Origin: Ryuthela nishihirai
Lineage: Eukaryota > Arthropoda > Arachnida > Araneae > Heptathelidae
Reading direction: 5' to 3'
Assembly: GCA_038380435.1 (NCBI GenBank)
Contig: JAWZYU010000010.1
Coordinates: 42,256,135-42,320,134 of the forward strand
Length of the DNA stretch: 64,000 bases
Made by a program: the position numbers and the translations under genes. Under the pieces are notes generated by a model that searched no databases, was not told where the DNA came from, and saw only the letters and a list, made by a program, of their open reading frames with translations. How positions within the stretch are numbered: position 1 is the stretch's first letter; each line of letters starts with the position of its first letter. Shown piece by piece: positions 32,974 to 44,632 of the stretch.

Positions 32974-33068
32974 AAAATTTACAAGAGGAAAATTTTTTGT
33001 GAATTTCCTATAAGGCAGATACACATTATTGAAAATTATAATATTTATGATAAAGATAAAGACAACTA

Positions 33069-33275
33069 GCCGTCCCGTGGCCGAGTGGTTAGCGCGCTTG
33101 GCTACTGATCTATGGGACCTGGGTTCGAGCCCCGGGTAAGGCATGGATGTTCGTGTTGTTTTTCTGCTGAGGTCCTGCCATCCTCTCAGACCTTCTACTA
33201 TGGCATATAAACTGACAGGCTCCTGTCAGACCTCTGTGGCAAGCAGCTGCTTGAGGGGGTATTTTTTTTTTTTTT
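33069..33275 (+). repeat. SINE-B, full-length reference copy with TSD
   Basis: 207 bp. The 11-bp TSD AAAGACAACTA is exact (33,058-33,068 and 33,276-33,286). Head: CCGTCCCGTGGCCGAGTGG (A box within it), B box GGTTCGAGCCC, with a class-II-tRNA-like start. The body contains GCTGAGGTCCTGCCATCC. The 3' part carries CTGACAGG-CT-CCTGTCAG and the 14-bp palindrome CAAGCAGCTGCTTG, then GAGGGGGTATTTTTT. It interrupts LINE-B between ORF1 and ORF2. Confidence 0.96.
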
Positions 33276-33287
33276 AAAGACAACTAT

Positions 33288-36200
33288 GTTTGGGGAAAAG
33301 GGCTTAAAATAATTCAAGGAAACATTCGGAGTATGAAGATGAATTTTGATCATTTTTTAACTTTCTTAAATTTAATAAATTTAGAACCAGATAACATTGT
33401 CCTTACCAAAATTTGGTTATATAAAACATTGTGAAGTTGGCATTTATAATATAAATGTTTATGATAGTTATTGTAATGATTGTACTCTCAACAGATCTGG
33501 GGGTGTAATTGTTTATATTAAAATAAATAAAAACAGTTCAGAAAATTTAAATATGAATTATATTACTGCAGATGTTTTATAGAAATCAAAGTTATGTTTA
33601 ATAGGGTTAATTTATGTTTGTTAGCTGTCTATAGAATGCACGAGTATTCAAATAAGCAATTTACTGAGGAATTGGAAAATAAATTGATTAATATTGATGA
33701 TATGTATGTGATGATGTTAGGAGATTTCAATATGGATTTGATTAACAGCGGTTGCAATACGCAGAAATATGTCAATGTATTAACAGCATGTGGTTTTAAA
33801 TCAAGTTACGAAGAAGTTACTAGATCACAAACAGATACTTGTCTGGATCACGTGTTTATTAAAAACATTGAATTCAAAAGTTTGAAACGTATGTTATAAA
33901 ATTAGGCTTAACTGATCATTTTTATATAGGTTTGTCACTGAACTTAGGTTGTGGCTTTAGTGAAGGTTCTAAAAAACAAACTTAGGAAGTAGAGAAATTA
34001 AACTATTTTAAATTGAAAAAATGTTAAAAAATATAAATTGCAGTGAAATTAGTGATCTGAATAGAGATGTTGGGTTTTACAGCTTCATATCAATAATTCA
34101 GAATGCAATAGAAACTTCAAAAGAAATGGTAACGCATAGAAATACCAAAAAAACTAAAACCATGGATCACAAATGGAAATGTTAATTCTATAAAGGAAAG
34201 ACAAAATTGGAAAAACGTTATAAACTAAATTTAATGTCTGAACAGGATATTATAGACTATATGATTTATAGAAATTTACTCACATCATTAATTAGGGAAG
34301 CAAAAAATCTATAATACAGGAATAGGTTTGTAGAAAATAAATCAAACTCAAAGAAAAACTGGGATACTATAAGTGAATTATGTGGAAATGACATAAAGCG
34401 AAATAATTTAATTTTGGAAATTAATGATGAGGGGGGGAGGTGTACTCTGCGAACAGAAATCCTACTTTGATAGCAAACAGATTTAATAAGCATTTTAAAG
34501 ACATTGTTGAAACTTTAGTTACTTTTGAGAGTAGTGATGATCCCTTTATCTGTGATATACAGGGACACATAAAAAATACATTTTTTGTGGACTATATTGC
34601 GGGACCACAAATTAATGAAGTTATAAATAGCCAAGAAAATGGAAAATCAAGTCGTTTTGATGGCATTACTGCGAAAATTGTTAAGGAAATTTATCCAGAA
34701 ATAAAAGATATTTTATGTTTATTATTGAATAAATCCTTTCAGCAGAGTATTTTCTCAGCAGGTTCGAAAATAGCAATTATTATGCCAATTCATAAAGGAG
34801 GGGAGGCAAAATGTTTGGAAAATTATAGACCAATATCGTTGTTGTCTATAGTCTCGAAAATATATGAAAAATTTGTAAAGCAAAAAAAAATATCTTTCTT
34901 AGATAAAAATAGCTTTATTTCTCCAAATCAGTTTGGATTCAGGAAAGGTACAGGAACAGAAAATGCTGCATTAGAATTAACTTCGATGATATATAAAAGT
35001 CTAACAAAAACCAAAAATTAGTAATTTTATTTCTAGATATAAAAATGGCCTTCGATACTGTTTCACATGAAATTTTATTGTGCAAATTACAAGCAGCTGG
35101 GTTTAGGGGATTTATGTTGAAATGGTTTCAATGCTATTTAATTGACAGGAAACAAAGGGTAAGAATTAAAAATAAAATCGGTGACGAAGTTACAGTGCAA
35201 TTTGGAGTGCCCCAGGGATCTGTATTGGGTCCAGTGCTCTTTTTTAATTTATATTAATGACTTGTGTGATTTACTGTTAAATTGTAAAATAATTACTTTT
35301 GCAGATGACGCAACAATATTTTTTTCTGGTAGAGAAGACATATTAATTAAGCAAATAAACGATGATTTATGTAAAATAGCAGACTGGTTCCATAAGAATA
35401 AATTGGAGTTAAACATCAAGGAAACAAAGTATATGAACATTAGAATTAGGGAAAATGAAACATTATTTTAAAGAGAAGTTAAATTATCATCGTAGATCCT
35501 GTAGTGGTGATATATGCAGATGTGAAAGTATTGAAGGAGTAGCCGTCCCGTGGCCGAGTGGTTAGCGCGCTTGGCTACTGATCTACGGGATCTGGGTTCG
35601 AGCCCTGGGTAAGGCATGGCTGTTCGGGTCGTTTTTCTGCTGAGGGTCTGCCATCCTCTCAGACCTTCTACTGTGGCATATAAACTGACAGGCCTCCCAT
35701 CAGACTTCTGTGGCAAGCAGCTGCTTGAGGGGGTATTTATTTTTTATTTTTTTAGAGAGTTATTGCTATTTTGGAATAATTATAGACAGAAAATTAACTT
35801 GGAATTTGCAAATAAAAAACACATGTAAAGAAATCAATGCAGTAATCCCCAAATGTACTATATCAGGAATTTTGCAAACTTATCATTATTAAAAAATATT
35901 TATAATGCTTGGATAAAATTTTATATCAACTATGGCATTTTGTCATGGCGGGGGGGGGGAGCTTATGATACATGTATTAAACATCTAGAGGGAGTCCAAA
36001 ACCATGCAATTCGGTGCATGTTAAGAAAGAGAAGAGAAAGTAAAATTCAGGATTATCAAATATTGGGCATCTTGCAAGTGAGAAAACTATGTATTTTTAA
36101 TGTAATCAAACATGTAAAGAAAACTTGGAATGAACAAAACATCAGAGCTTTTGCGGTTAATACTTGATTATCCAAAAACTTATTATTGGAAGAGCTTTTT

Positions 36201-36374
36201 GCAACAAAGAATATTATTACTAGGCATTGCATTTATATATTCCCAATATTATTTAATTTGATTCCAAGTTGTGTAAAGGATGTAAGAAACGTAAATGAAT
36301 TTGTTAAAAAACTTAGAAAATGTATATTGGAGCTAAACTTAGAAAATTTCATATTTTAATAAAAAAAAAAAGAA
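33288..36374 (+). pseudogene. LINE-B ORF2, endonuclease and reverse transcriptase, decayed
   Basis: Second ORF of a jockey/CR1-like non-LTR retrotransposon. The endonuclease starts at IIQGNIRSMKMNFDHFLTFL, with later catalytic-type motifs LGDFNMDLIN (33,718-33,747) and CLDHVFIKN. The RT has KIAIIMPIHKGG and LENYRPISLLSIVSKIYEK (34,760-34,880), NQFGFRKGTGTENA, MAFDTVSHEILL, VPQGSVLGPVLF (35,205-35,245) and FADDATIFFSG (YxDD-type site, here FADD). Then come GIIIDRKLTW and a C-terminal domain (GILSWRGGGAYDTC). Many frameshifts and stops, for example at 35,020 and 35,255; a SINE-B splits it at 35,542. It ends in AATAAAAAAAAAAA near 36,374. Confidence 0.9.
35542..35752 (+). repeat. SINE-B inside LINE-B ORF2
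   Basis: Full head and tail (GCCGTCCCGTGGCCGAG to TATTTATTTTTTATTTTT). The CTGACAGG hairpin is damaged (CAGGCCTCCCATCAG). LINE-B coding resumes on its right with a YCYFGIIIDRKLTW segment. Confidence 0.94.
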
Positions 36375-36623
36375 CTGTATGGAAACATTAAATTTAAAAT
36401 TATTCCTTAAATATTCAAGATCATGCCAAATGTGTGAACATGTTTTTCATTTATAAACCCCAAAAACGAATTTTACTCGTGTGGGATGATCTTATTATAC
36501 GTATATGGTGTATGGTAATGTTACCGTAATGAGTGAAAAATATATAATACCAAGTATACAAGAGAAAAATGCACAATACCAAATAACTTTGATTGCAAGA
36601 AATGAAATACATAAAGTTATATA

Positions 36624-36790
36624 AAATAAAATACCTCCTCAAGCAGCTGCTTGCCGCAGAGGTCTGACAGGAGTCGGTCAGTTTATATGCCATAGTAGAA
36701 AGTCAACAACACTAATCTATCCATGCCTTACCCGGGGCTCGAACACAAGTCCCTTAGATCAGCAGCCAAGCGCGCTAACCACTCGGCCAC
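36624..36790 (-). repeat. SINE-B with TSD, head slightly truncated
   Basis: The 9-bp TSD AGTTATATA is at 36,615-36,623 and 36,791-36,799. Internal deletion in the middle (GTAGAAAGTCAACAACAC). The head ends at CTCGGCCAC, so the first 7-8 bp are missing. Confidence 0.93.
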
Positions 36791-36799
36791 AGTTATATA

Positions 36800-37091
36800 T
36801 GTGTAAAATATATATTCAAGTTTATTTGTATTATAAAGCAAAAAGCTATTATTTTAATTATCACTTTGTGGCAACATGCACTGTATGTGCACATAAAACA
36901 GAAAATTTACTTATTCTTTAGTTTTTTAAGTTAAGTTCGTTCGAAGTAGTTAGTGAAATAATTCTCACCCTGTAGTTCAAGCGAGCATCAAGACGAAACA
37001 TCACATCACGGTTTCATTATACTAGCACGTTCATCTGTCGTAACAATATTTTTCTCTGTTTGATCTCAAATATTTACATCGATAGCTGACA
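36800..37091. other. no gene seen
   Basis: AT-rich, nothing recognised. Confidence 0.45.
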
Positions 37092-37147
37092 ACATGGTTG
37101 GATTGTTTTACCTCTGAACGACACTTTTTGGATTCAATGTGCTAAAT
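37092..37147 (-). repeat. SINE-A tail fragment
   Basis: GGATTGTTTTACCTCTGAAC to GCTAAATGGGCAG. The body is replaced by unrelated GC-rich DNA. Confidence 0.75.
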
Positions 37148-37844
37148 GGGCAGTACAATACAATAAATAAAGGCAAGTCCCAAATATACCGCAGCCTATC
37201 GCTGCACACCATCTATGGGGAGAATGCTATGAACAACACTACCTACGCCTGGGCAAGACAGTGCCACAAGGACACAGCTCATCCACGGCTACCTATGGCG
37301 AACAATCCTATAGAAGGAAGGTTCATCCATCGGTCAAAACCTAAATTCAATCTGTTCCCCGGTTAGCCACAAAAATGGTATATAGAACCAAGTTGACTCG
37401 GCTCCCGGGGTGGAGACTCTTCGTTTGGCTTTTCCATCGATGATCCCGTCAACCAGCTTAATGCCCCCAGTCGCAAGCCCTCAACTTCGTCCTCTCCTCA
37501 GTGCCACTATATCCAAACTTCACTGAGGCTGCACTGATGAGCCCACTGGACCGGGCTCGCCAAGCCCAGTCTGCAGAACTCTCAGCCACAGCCTCTCCAT
37601 CGGGGCTATGAACCTAAAGCTTCCCTGAGCAAGTGAGTAAGCCCACTAGACTGGCCCCCTGCAAACCAGTCTGCAGACCCTCACAGGCTTTGCCACCAAA
37701 GGCATCCCATCGTGCAAATGAGAAAACAACGGGCGGTGGACCCTACTTCACAGAGGCACCATTAATCCCCCACACCACGTCCAGGTGGTCCCCTATCGGG
37801 GGGGAAAGTGTTCCGCCGAAACCCGGGATCGAACCAGGGACAAG
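37148..37844 (-). repeat. GC-rich repeat-like segment with a B box, possible third SINE
   Basis: Clearly more GC-rich than its surroundings and not coding-like. On the minus strand it begins with CCCTGGTTCGATCCCGGG, a good polymerase III B box, followed by CCGATAGGGGACCACCTGG and GTGGTGTGGGGG. It also holds two related blocks with CCAGTCTGCAGA (about 37,567 and 37,666). Flanked by SINE-A pieces on both sides, so it may have inserted into, or been copied into, a SINE-A. Only one copy is in the window, so family status is unproven. Confidence 0.5.
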
Positions 37845-38190
37845 GGCTAAATGGTCAGGTTGCAAGGATCCCAAGTTCTCAGAGAAGATTGGAAGAAGGG
37901 AACCCACTGAAGAGCTGTTAGAAAACAAATCCTCCCGTCAAGGCCATCCAGCCATATAATTAGATTATCAGAGTAATCACTTACACCGTTGATTCCTGTT
38001 CTTCCTCATCATGAACTGGGGTAATGCTCCATCCGACGGACGGCGGCCTTTTCAAGACCATCGGTGTCCCCCTTTCTGAACGAGGGAAGGGAAGGTTCAT
38101 AGGAGATAAATCTCAACGCTAGCACAAGTGGGATCCGAAATTGGGAATAATAGATTACAAGTCTGCTGCGATACCAACTTAGTAAACCTC
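37845..38190 (-). repeat. SINE-A, diverged, with foreign segment
   Basis: GGGCTAAATGGTCAGG to CATCCAGC is normal. Then 37,957-38,012 is replaced by a segment matching 27,911-27,960. SINE sequence resumes at GCTCCATCCGACGGACGG and runs to a degraded head. Confidence 0.85.
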
Positions 38191-38216
38191 TGTTCACTGA
38201 CGACAGTCATATCATT

Positions 38217-38322
38217 GACACGAAGGTTGCCAGATCACTAATTTCTAAAACAAATCGTTGCCAGATGTTTTTTCTGAATTTTGTAATCAACCCTAGTGTT
38301 CGGATACTTTTTTGAGCGACTG
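38217..38322. mobile_element. palindromic MITE, right half only
   Basis: From GACACGAAGGTTGCC to TTTGAGCGACTG followed by TA. The left arm is missing, as in the copy at 5,378. Confidence 0.88.
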
Positions 38323-38679
38323 TACACGAAAGCATTAGTTACTCTAGTTTCATTATTCAATGATTATTCTATATTCTATATTTATGTGGTCTGTAAATGG
38401 TAGCTAGTTATAAACTGGAAGGAAAGCTGTGTACCAATCCCCAGTGATGATCCACAGAACCGGCGAGGTCCAGCACCTAATGTCCGACACCTCCTTTTCG
38501 TGGTGCAGGATGTTAATACTTTTCAAAAAAGATATTACCTTTTGGAAGGGGAGGGCTGCCAATTCTGTGTGGCCTACTGATCCAATCACCTATGATCACT
38601 TTTTCTTTTTTTCAATCCTGCTGACGAGTGGTCAACTTCACAGGGTCCTGCTCTGCTGATCATTTATACCCACTGGACT

Positions 38680-39190
38680 GAATTGGTTTATGGATTTGAG
38701 CTTGATTATGGAACTTGTATTTGCTGCACTGATGCGCCTCTGGTTGAGGGAGAAACTGCCGCTGTGTTTTCTGTTTGCTTGTGGGTTGCCAGCCCTAGTG
38801 AACAGAGGCAGAAGATACCTTATATCAGCTGGTGAATAATCCTGATCAGATGCCATCGCAGGTACCTGTATCCTCACTTAGTTGAGCATCGTCAATCCTA
38901 AACTGGAGTAATGTGTCTAGGCAGGTCTATGGCTCTTGAAAAGGTCCACTTGGAAAGTTGGTGCCTGAAGTTCATACCAGCATGGGTGGCTTCAACCTTT
39001 AGCAGTGGGAGAACCTCAACCCTCACTTAGCTAGTTGGGCATCGCCAATCCTGAACTGGAGAAAAGTGTCTCAGGCAGGTCATATGGCTGACTGAAGTTC
39101 CTACCAGCATCGGTGACTTTAACGAAGGAGGAACAGGTCTTTGCCCCATGCGTGCATTAAGGAGGCTGTTTGATATTGTTGGCCCTACTT
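38680..39190 (+). repeat. LINE-A 5' UTR with duplicated promoter-like monomers
   Basis: Precedes the endonuclease of LINE-A copy 4. Two related ~130-bp segments share CTCACTTAG, GGCATCG-CAATCCT-AACTGGAG, GTGTCT-AGGCAGGTC and GAAGTTC-TACCAGCAT (38,874-39,000 and 39,020-39,120). A decayed relative of the flanking sequence is at 45,130-45,600. Confidence 0.65.
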
Positions 39191-42062
39191 CTCTCAATAA
39201 ACCTAATTTCTTTAAAAATCCCACTAATCATTTTCTCTTTGTTACATAGAGATTATTCTCTTGATATTCTCACGCAGAAATTCCAGCGTTATAGCCTAGA
39301 TATTCTGGGCTTGCTAGAGACCAGATGGATAGGTAAAGGTCAGATACTTAAAAATAACTTTAAATTTCTCTTTTCAGAGAGGGAGGATGGAAAACATCTC
39401 CAAGGTGTAGGTTTGCTTTTCAGCAGACATGCCAGTGATGCTCTTCTAGGATATGACTGCATTAATGAAAGATTTCTTACAGCAAAATTCAAAACAAAAA
39501 TTAAATATTTCAATGTCATCTGTTGTTATGCTCCACAGATGACTCTGATGAGAACGAGAAGGATATATTTTACATACAGCTTCAGGATATTTTGAATTCT
39601 GTGAAGAAAGGAGATATTTCTCGTGTACTAGGTGACTTCAATGTTAAAGTTGACTCTGACCTTTGGGCAGGAGTTTTAGGTCCCTTTGGCATTGGTTGTT
39701 CCAATGGTAATGGAGAACGTCTTCTACAGGTAAGAAAAACTTAATGGTTTGCGAATAATTAACACATACTACAAACACTGGGATATTTATAAATATGCAT
39801 GGGTGCAATGAATGCACAAATGCATGCACAAGAATATGATTGATTATATATTAATTAACAGCAAATGGGCTAGTTCAGTTAGGAATACCAGATCATACAG
39901 GGGAGCCGAAATTTTGTGTGACCATTATCTGGTAAAAAGTGTCTTGTAGCTGAAACTTAAGAAATGTACTAAGGTTAAGAAAATTGCCTTTAATACTGAA
40001 GGTCTGGAAGATCCAAATATAAGATACCATGATAGGCTACGTCATTGTGACAATCGTGGTTTGCTTACGGCTGAAGTTGAGAAAGAATGGGATCAATTTA
40101 AACAGGCTTTTCTTGAAACCAACCATCCTCTTTTGGGTAAAAGGGGACAGAGGAAACAAAATTATTTGAGTGATAAGACTATGAAACTTATTTCTGAAAG
40201 AAGGAAGTGCAGGATTAATATGAATCAACACACTGCTAGTCCTAACAGAAGACATTACAACGAGCTTAATAAACATGTAAAGGATCAGTTAACAGCCGAT
40301 AAGAATCTTTGGTTTGATAACTTGGCTGACAAAGCTGAGGAAGCAGTTAGACAGCACAACAGCAGGGGGTTGTACCAGATTATTAATGTTTTATGCGGGA
40401 AGAAAGACAGGTTCACAGGGACTAAGGGATAAACATGGCAAGGTTGTTGTAGGTGAGGATTCTGCGATGGCTAGGTGGGCGGAGGATTTCAGAAAAGTTC
40501 TAAATAATGTGATTATTTCTACTCCCATTGTTTGTAAAGAGGATAGATGCATTACTGGCTTTAATGATGGCCCTATATCACATTCCTAAGTCACTTTGGC
40601 TATCTTTAAATTAAAACTGCACAAATCCCCTTGAGTGGATGAAATCGCCACTAAAATGCTTAGAGCTGGAAACATTTGTGTTCTCACATGGCTGACTAAA
40701 TTTTGAATATTTTTAATGATAAAGGTGTTGTACCTAAGGATTTTACTAGAGCTATTATTGTCCTGATTTTTAAAAAAGGTGATCTCAGTTCTTGTGATAA
40801 TTATAGGGAAATTAGTTTAGTTTCGGTTCCAGGTAAAGTTCTTTGCATGATTATACTTAATTGAATTAAGAATTTTGGTTGGTGGACAACTGCGTGATAA
40901 ACTGATGGATTCAGAAGTAGTAGGGGATGTGTTGATGAAATATTTTCACTTAGGCAGATTCTTGAGAAATGTTTAGGATTTCAGGAACCTGTGGTTACTA
41001 GCTTTATAGATTTCAAAAAGGCTTTTGACTCTGTTGATCGACATAATTTATGGTTGATTGTTAGATTAAATGGAATACCTGATAAGTTAGTGTAATGAAG
41101 CTCTCTGTAATAAACTGAGTCGTGTATGAGAGTTGGCACGTCTTGCAGTGATTGGTTTAGCAGTGCTAGTGGAGTTAGACAAGGGTGCATTTTGTCTCCT
41201 TTTCTGTTTTGTTTGGTTATTATTTTGGCCTTAAATGGTCTAGAGATTTCAAAATTTCTGATTTAGATCATGCATATTATTTGGCCATATTGGCTAATGA
41301 TGTTGATGATATGAATTCTTTCGTTGGGTTTGTTGATGAGATAAATTCTTTCATTTGGGTTGTTGATGAGACTGGTAATAGAGTAAGTTTGATGATAAAC
41401 AGAGGAAAAACGAGAGTGATGAAAATTGGTCAGAAGTTGCTTTGAATGGCTGCACTCTTGATCAAGTGTCTCAGTTTAATTATCTTGGGAGCTATGTAAC
41501 AGATACTGGTGATGTGCGGCATGAGATAAATAAAAGAATAGGGATTACCGCTGGGACTTTTAGGAATCCATGGACAGTGTGAAAAAATAAGCGTATACAT
41601 TTAAAGACTAAAATTAGGCTGTATAATAGTTTGGTTCTTTCTAAGGTTAGTTATGGTAGCGAAACATGGACCCTTTGTAAGCAGGATAACAAGAAACTTG
41701 AAGCCTTTGTTTCTAGATGATTATGCAGTGTCTTGGACATTAGGTGGATCGACTTTGTAAGTAATGATGAGGTTAGAAGAAGAAATCATGAACTTCCATT
41801 GAGCAACACATTGTGGAGACAGAGACTGCGTTCGTTTGGCCATGTTGCCTGTGTGCATAGCTGCAGATCGCCAAACAGAATTGTGAACAGTGTGCCTAAG
41901 GGTTTCAGAAAAAGGGGGAGGCCTAGGATGCGATGGGCAGACAATGTCAAACAGGAACTTGCTAGGAGTGGCCCAGAGTAGCCAGATGCAGCAGCTGTAG
42001 CTCAGAACAGAAACGTCTGGAGAGGAAAATTACAGAGTCTAGTTGGCCCTCTGCAGTCCATG
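39190..42062 (+). pseudogene. LINE-A copy 4, nearly full-length but decayed
   Basis: The longest LINE-A copy, in order endonuclease, connector, RT. The APE-type endonuclease has YSLDILGLLETRWIGKGQ (Glu site) and KIKYFNVICCYAP (39,270-39,540), then after a frameshift SRVLGDFNVKVDSDLW. Connector: LSDKTMKLISERRKCRINMN and KAEEAVRQHNSRGLYQIIN (40,170-40,400). RT: FTRAIIVLIFKKGDLSSCDN (40,745-40,805), FIDFKKAFDSVDRHNLWLIV (41,005-41,060), then damage across the YADD region (DLDHAYYLAILAND). C-terminus: HEINKRIGITAGTFRN and RKRGRPRMRWADNVKQEL (41,900-41,960). Many frameshifts and stops. Unlike copies 1 and 3, no (GAT)n tail follows near 42,062. Confidence 0.93.
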
Positions 42063-42516
42063 GCTGTATGTTTGTATATTTATGTACTAACACAAGAGAT
42101 GAAAATGGCTAATCCAGAAATCCTCATAATCGTGGATCTAATGCATTAATAGTCACATCCACTAGTTTGCTAAAGCTGCAGAAAAACAGAAGTAGAAAGA
42201 AACGTTTAAAATTCTTTGTCCATTTCTGTGTGTATAACATCCGTATCTAAATAATTCTTACTCTTACAGTGGATCTGAACTTCGTCAACATCCTGTTCTA
42301 ACTATTAACACGGTCGGGAAAGTGTGACGAATGCCACGGATGGAAGAATTTTATCTCAGCTACAGCTGGTTCAAGACATTTACCGAACCATGCTGGTGTG
42401 ATATTTTGATAGCCTTCTAGATACATACAAAGCCTACAAATCATAAATGGATTTCAAATCTATTAAGAAGGGCTTATTTATTCTTAAACTATTTTTTGAT
42501 CTAGAGGGAATTTAAT
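42063..42516. other. no gene seen
   Basis: No recognisable content between the LINE and the next SINE. Confidence 0.45.
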
Positions 42517-42530
42517 AAGAGTATTATTAA

Positions 42531-42644
42531 ATAAATAAATATAATAAATACCCCCTCAAGCAGCTGCTTGCCACAGAGGTCTGACAGGAGCCTGTCAGTT
42601 TATATGCCATAGTAGAAGGTCTGAGAGGATGGCAGGACCTCAGC
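42531..42644 (-). repeat. SINE-B, 5'-truncated, with TSD
   Basis: The 14-bp TSD AAGAGTATTATTAA is exact (42,517-42,530 and 42,645-42,658). Only the 3' ~110 bp were inserted, ending at GGCAGGACCTCAGC on the plus strand. Confidence 0.95.
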
Positions 42645-42658
42645 AAGAGTATTATTAA

Positions 42659-43079
42659 CTTAAATTAATTAATTTTACTTCTTCTTTCATGTATTTTTAT
42701 ATTTTTAATTACAAAGGGAAAAGGGACAAAGATTCTCTTATTATTAAATTTTTTTCATTCATTTCTTTTGGCGCTGTTTACATCGTTACAATCATATTGA
42801 TTGCAGGCACTGGAGGAAAAACTGTTCGTTGTTTTCATGCGAAAGCTGTATATTAATATCTCCATTTTTGTCAGTAATGATCGTTGAATTATGACTCGGC
42901 AGTGTATAGGTGTAGTCGGAGGTGTTTGTACATTAGTGAGAGTTACGCTTTTCTGATGGCCGTACATTTGCATTGTCATTACTGCAAGGCACTTGGAATC
43001 ATTAGCATCTGACTTGTGATGGCGTATTTAGTTCTTGAAGATTCCTTACTGATCTTCAACAGTATGATTGATGTAATCA
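42659..43079. other. no gene seen
   Basis: AT-rich; contains one copy (42,937-42,970) of a motif repeated downstream. Confidence 0.45.
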
Positions 43080-43252
43080 GTAGTGTATGAGAGTTGGTAC
43101 GTCTTGCAGTATGATTGATTCAACAGAGTTACGCTTTTCTGATGGCCGTACATTTGCATTATTTGTCTGTATGTATTGTCTGACTGTATGATTGATTCAA
43201 CAGTATGATTGATGTAATTGATACTTCAACAGTATGATTTGATGTAATTATC
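43080..43252. repeat. irregular local repeats with LINE-like snippet
   Basis: CAGTATGATTGAT(T/G) occurs about five times, and AGAGTTACGCTTTTCTGATGG recurs from 42,938. GTATGAGAGTTGG-ACGTCTTGCAG (43,085-43,111) matches LINE-A copy 4 at 41,123-41,148. Looks like a product of repeated local copying. Confidence 0.7.
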
Positions 43253-43555
43253 GCTGTGTGCTATTGAACGACCCATTGAAAATGGATCGCCAATCAATCT
43301 TCCTATTGGAAAATTAATGCAAAATCATTCACCAATTTCTGAATGTCACACCTTTAATAGTTTTCTGCAGAATAATATTTTATTATGCTAGTGGAATTTT
43401 AATTTCAAGTAGTGACTTACATTATTATCAAGTTTAGAGGAAAAATTTGTCTTCAGCTGAGTGCGATACGAAACTACTACATTTAAAATTCTTACTGCAA
43501 AGTAACATGATGATTTATTTGCCCTAAATCCAAAGTTTTACAAGTAAGTTTGATT
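43253..43555. other. no gene seen
   Basis: AT-rich, nothing recognised before the satellite array. Confidence 0.45.
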
Positions 43556-44632
43556 TAGAGATTGGATACGAAAAATATGTCAACGTTATATCTTGTGTTA
43601 AAAAGTTTGATTTACAGGTGGGATACGAAAAATATGTCAACGTTATATCTTGTGTTAAAAAGTTTGATTTACAGGTGGGATACGAAAAATATGTCAACGT
43701 TATATCTTGTGTTAAAAAGTTTGATTTACAGGTGGGATACGAACAATATGCTAGCAATATCCTTTGTGTTAAAAAGTTTGATTTTTTAAGTGGGATATGC
43801 GAAAAATATACCAGCATTATCCCTTGTGTTAAAGAGTTTGATTTATAGGTGGAATACGAAAAGTATTCCAGCATCATCCCTTGTTTTAAAAGGATTGATT
43901 TATTGGTAAGAGATGAAAACTATGTCAACATTATCCCTTGTGTTAAAAAGTTTGATTTTTAAGTGGGATATGCGAAAAATATGCCAGCATTATCCCTTGT
44001 GTTAAAGAGTTTGATTTATAGGTGGAATACGAAAAGTATTCCAGCATCATCCCTTGTTTTAAAAGGATTGATTTATTGGTAAGAGATGAAAACTATGTCA
44101 ACATTATCCCTTGTGTTAAAAAGTTTGATTTTTAAGTGGGATATGCGAAAAATATGCCAGCATTATCCCTTGTGTTAAAGAGTTTGATTTATAGGTGGAA
44201 TACGAAAAGTATTCCACCATCATCCCTTGTTTTAAAAGGATTGATTTATTGGTAAGAGACGAAAACTATGTCAACATTATCCCTTGTGTTAAAAAGTTTG
44301 ATTTTTAGGTGAGATACGAACAATATGCTAGCAATATCTTTTTGGTAAAAAGTTTGATTTACAGGTGGTATACAATAAACGATTGGTTAATAAATTTGAT
44401 TTATAGGTGGGATACGAAAAAAAAAATTTCAGCATTATCTCTTGTTTTAAAAAGTTCGATTTATTGGTAAGAGGCGAAAAATGTGTCAACATTATCCCTT
44501 ATTAAAAAGTTTGATTTACAGGTGGGATACGAACAATATGCTAGTAATATCCCTTGTGTTAAAAAGTTTTATTTTTAGGTGGGATTCGAAAAATATGCCA
44601 GCATTATCCCTTGTGTTAAAAAAGTTTGACTG
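43556..44632. repeat. 57-bp satellite with ~173-bp higher-order unit
   Basis: About 18 monomers built on GTGGGATACGAAAAATATG, a CAGCATTATCCCTTGTG-type middle and TTAAAAAGTTTGATTTA. The first three units are essentially identical (period 57, start GGTGGG at 43,617 and 43,674). From ~43,830 to 44,280 a three-monomer block repeats every 172-174 bp (marker GGTAAGAGA at 43,905, 44,079 and 44,251). The monomer length divides by three, so long frames open on both strands without being genes. Confidence 0.95.

Noticed and set aside
33069..33145. tRNA-Ser/Leu gene at SINE-B heads
   Set aside because: Same reasoning: tRNA-like start within a dispersed repeat, no closed acceptor stem.
43524..43877. Repetitive protein gene in the 57-bp array
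   Set aside because: Frames open on both strands only because the period is a multiple of three; no start context or flanking exons.
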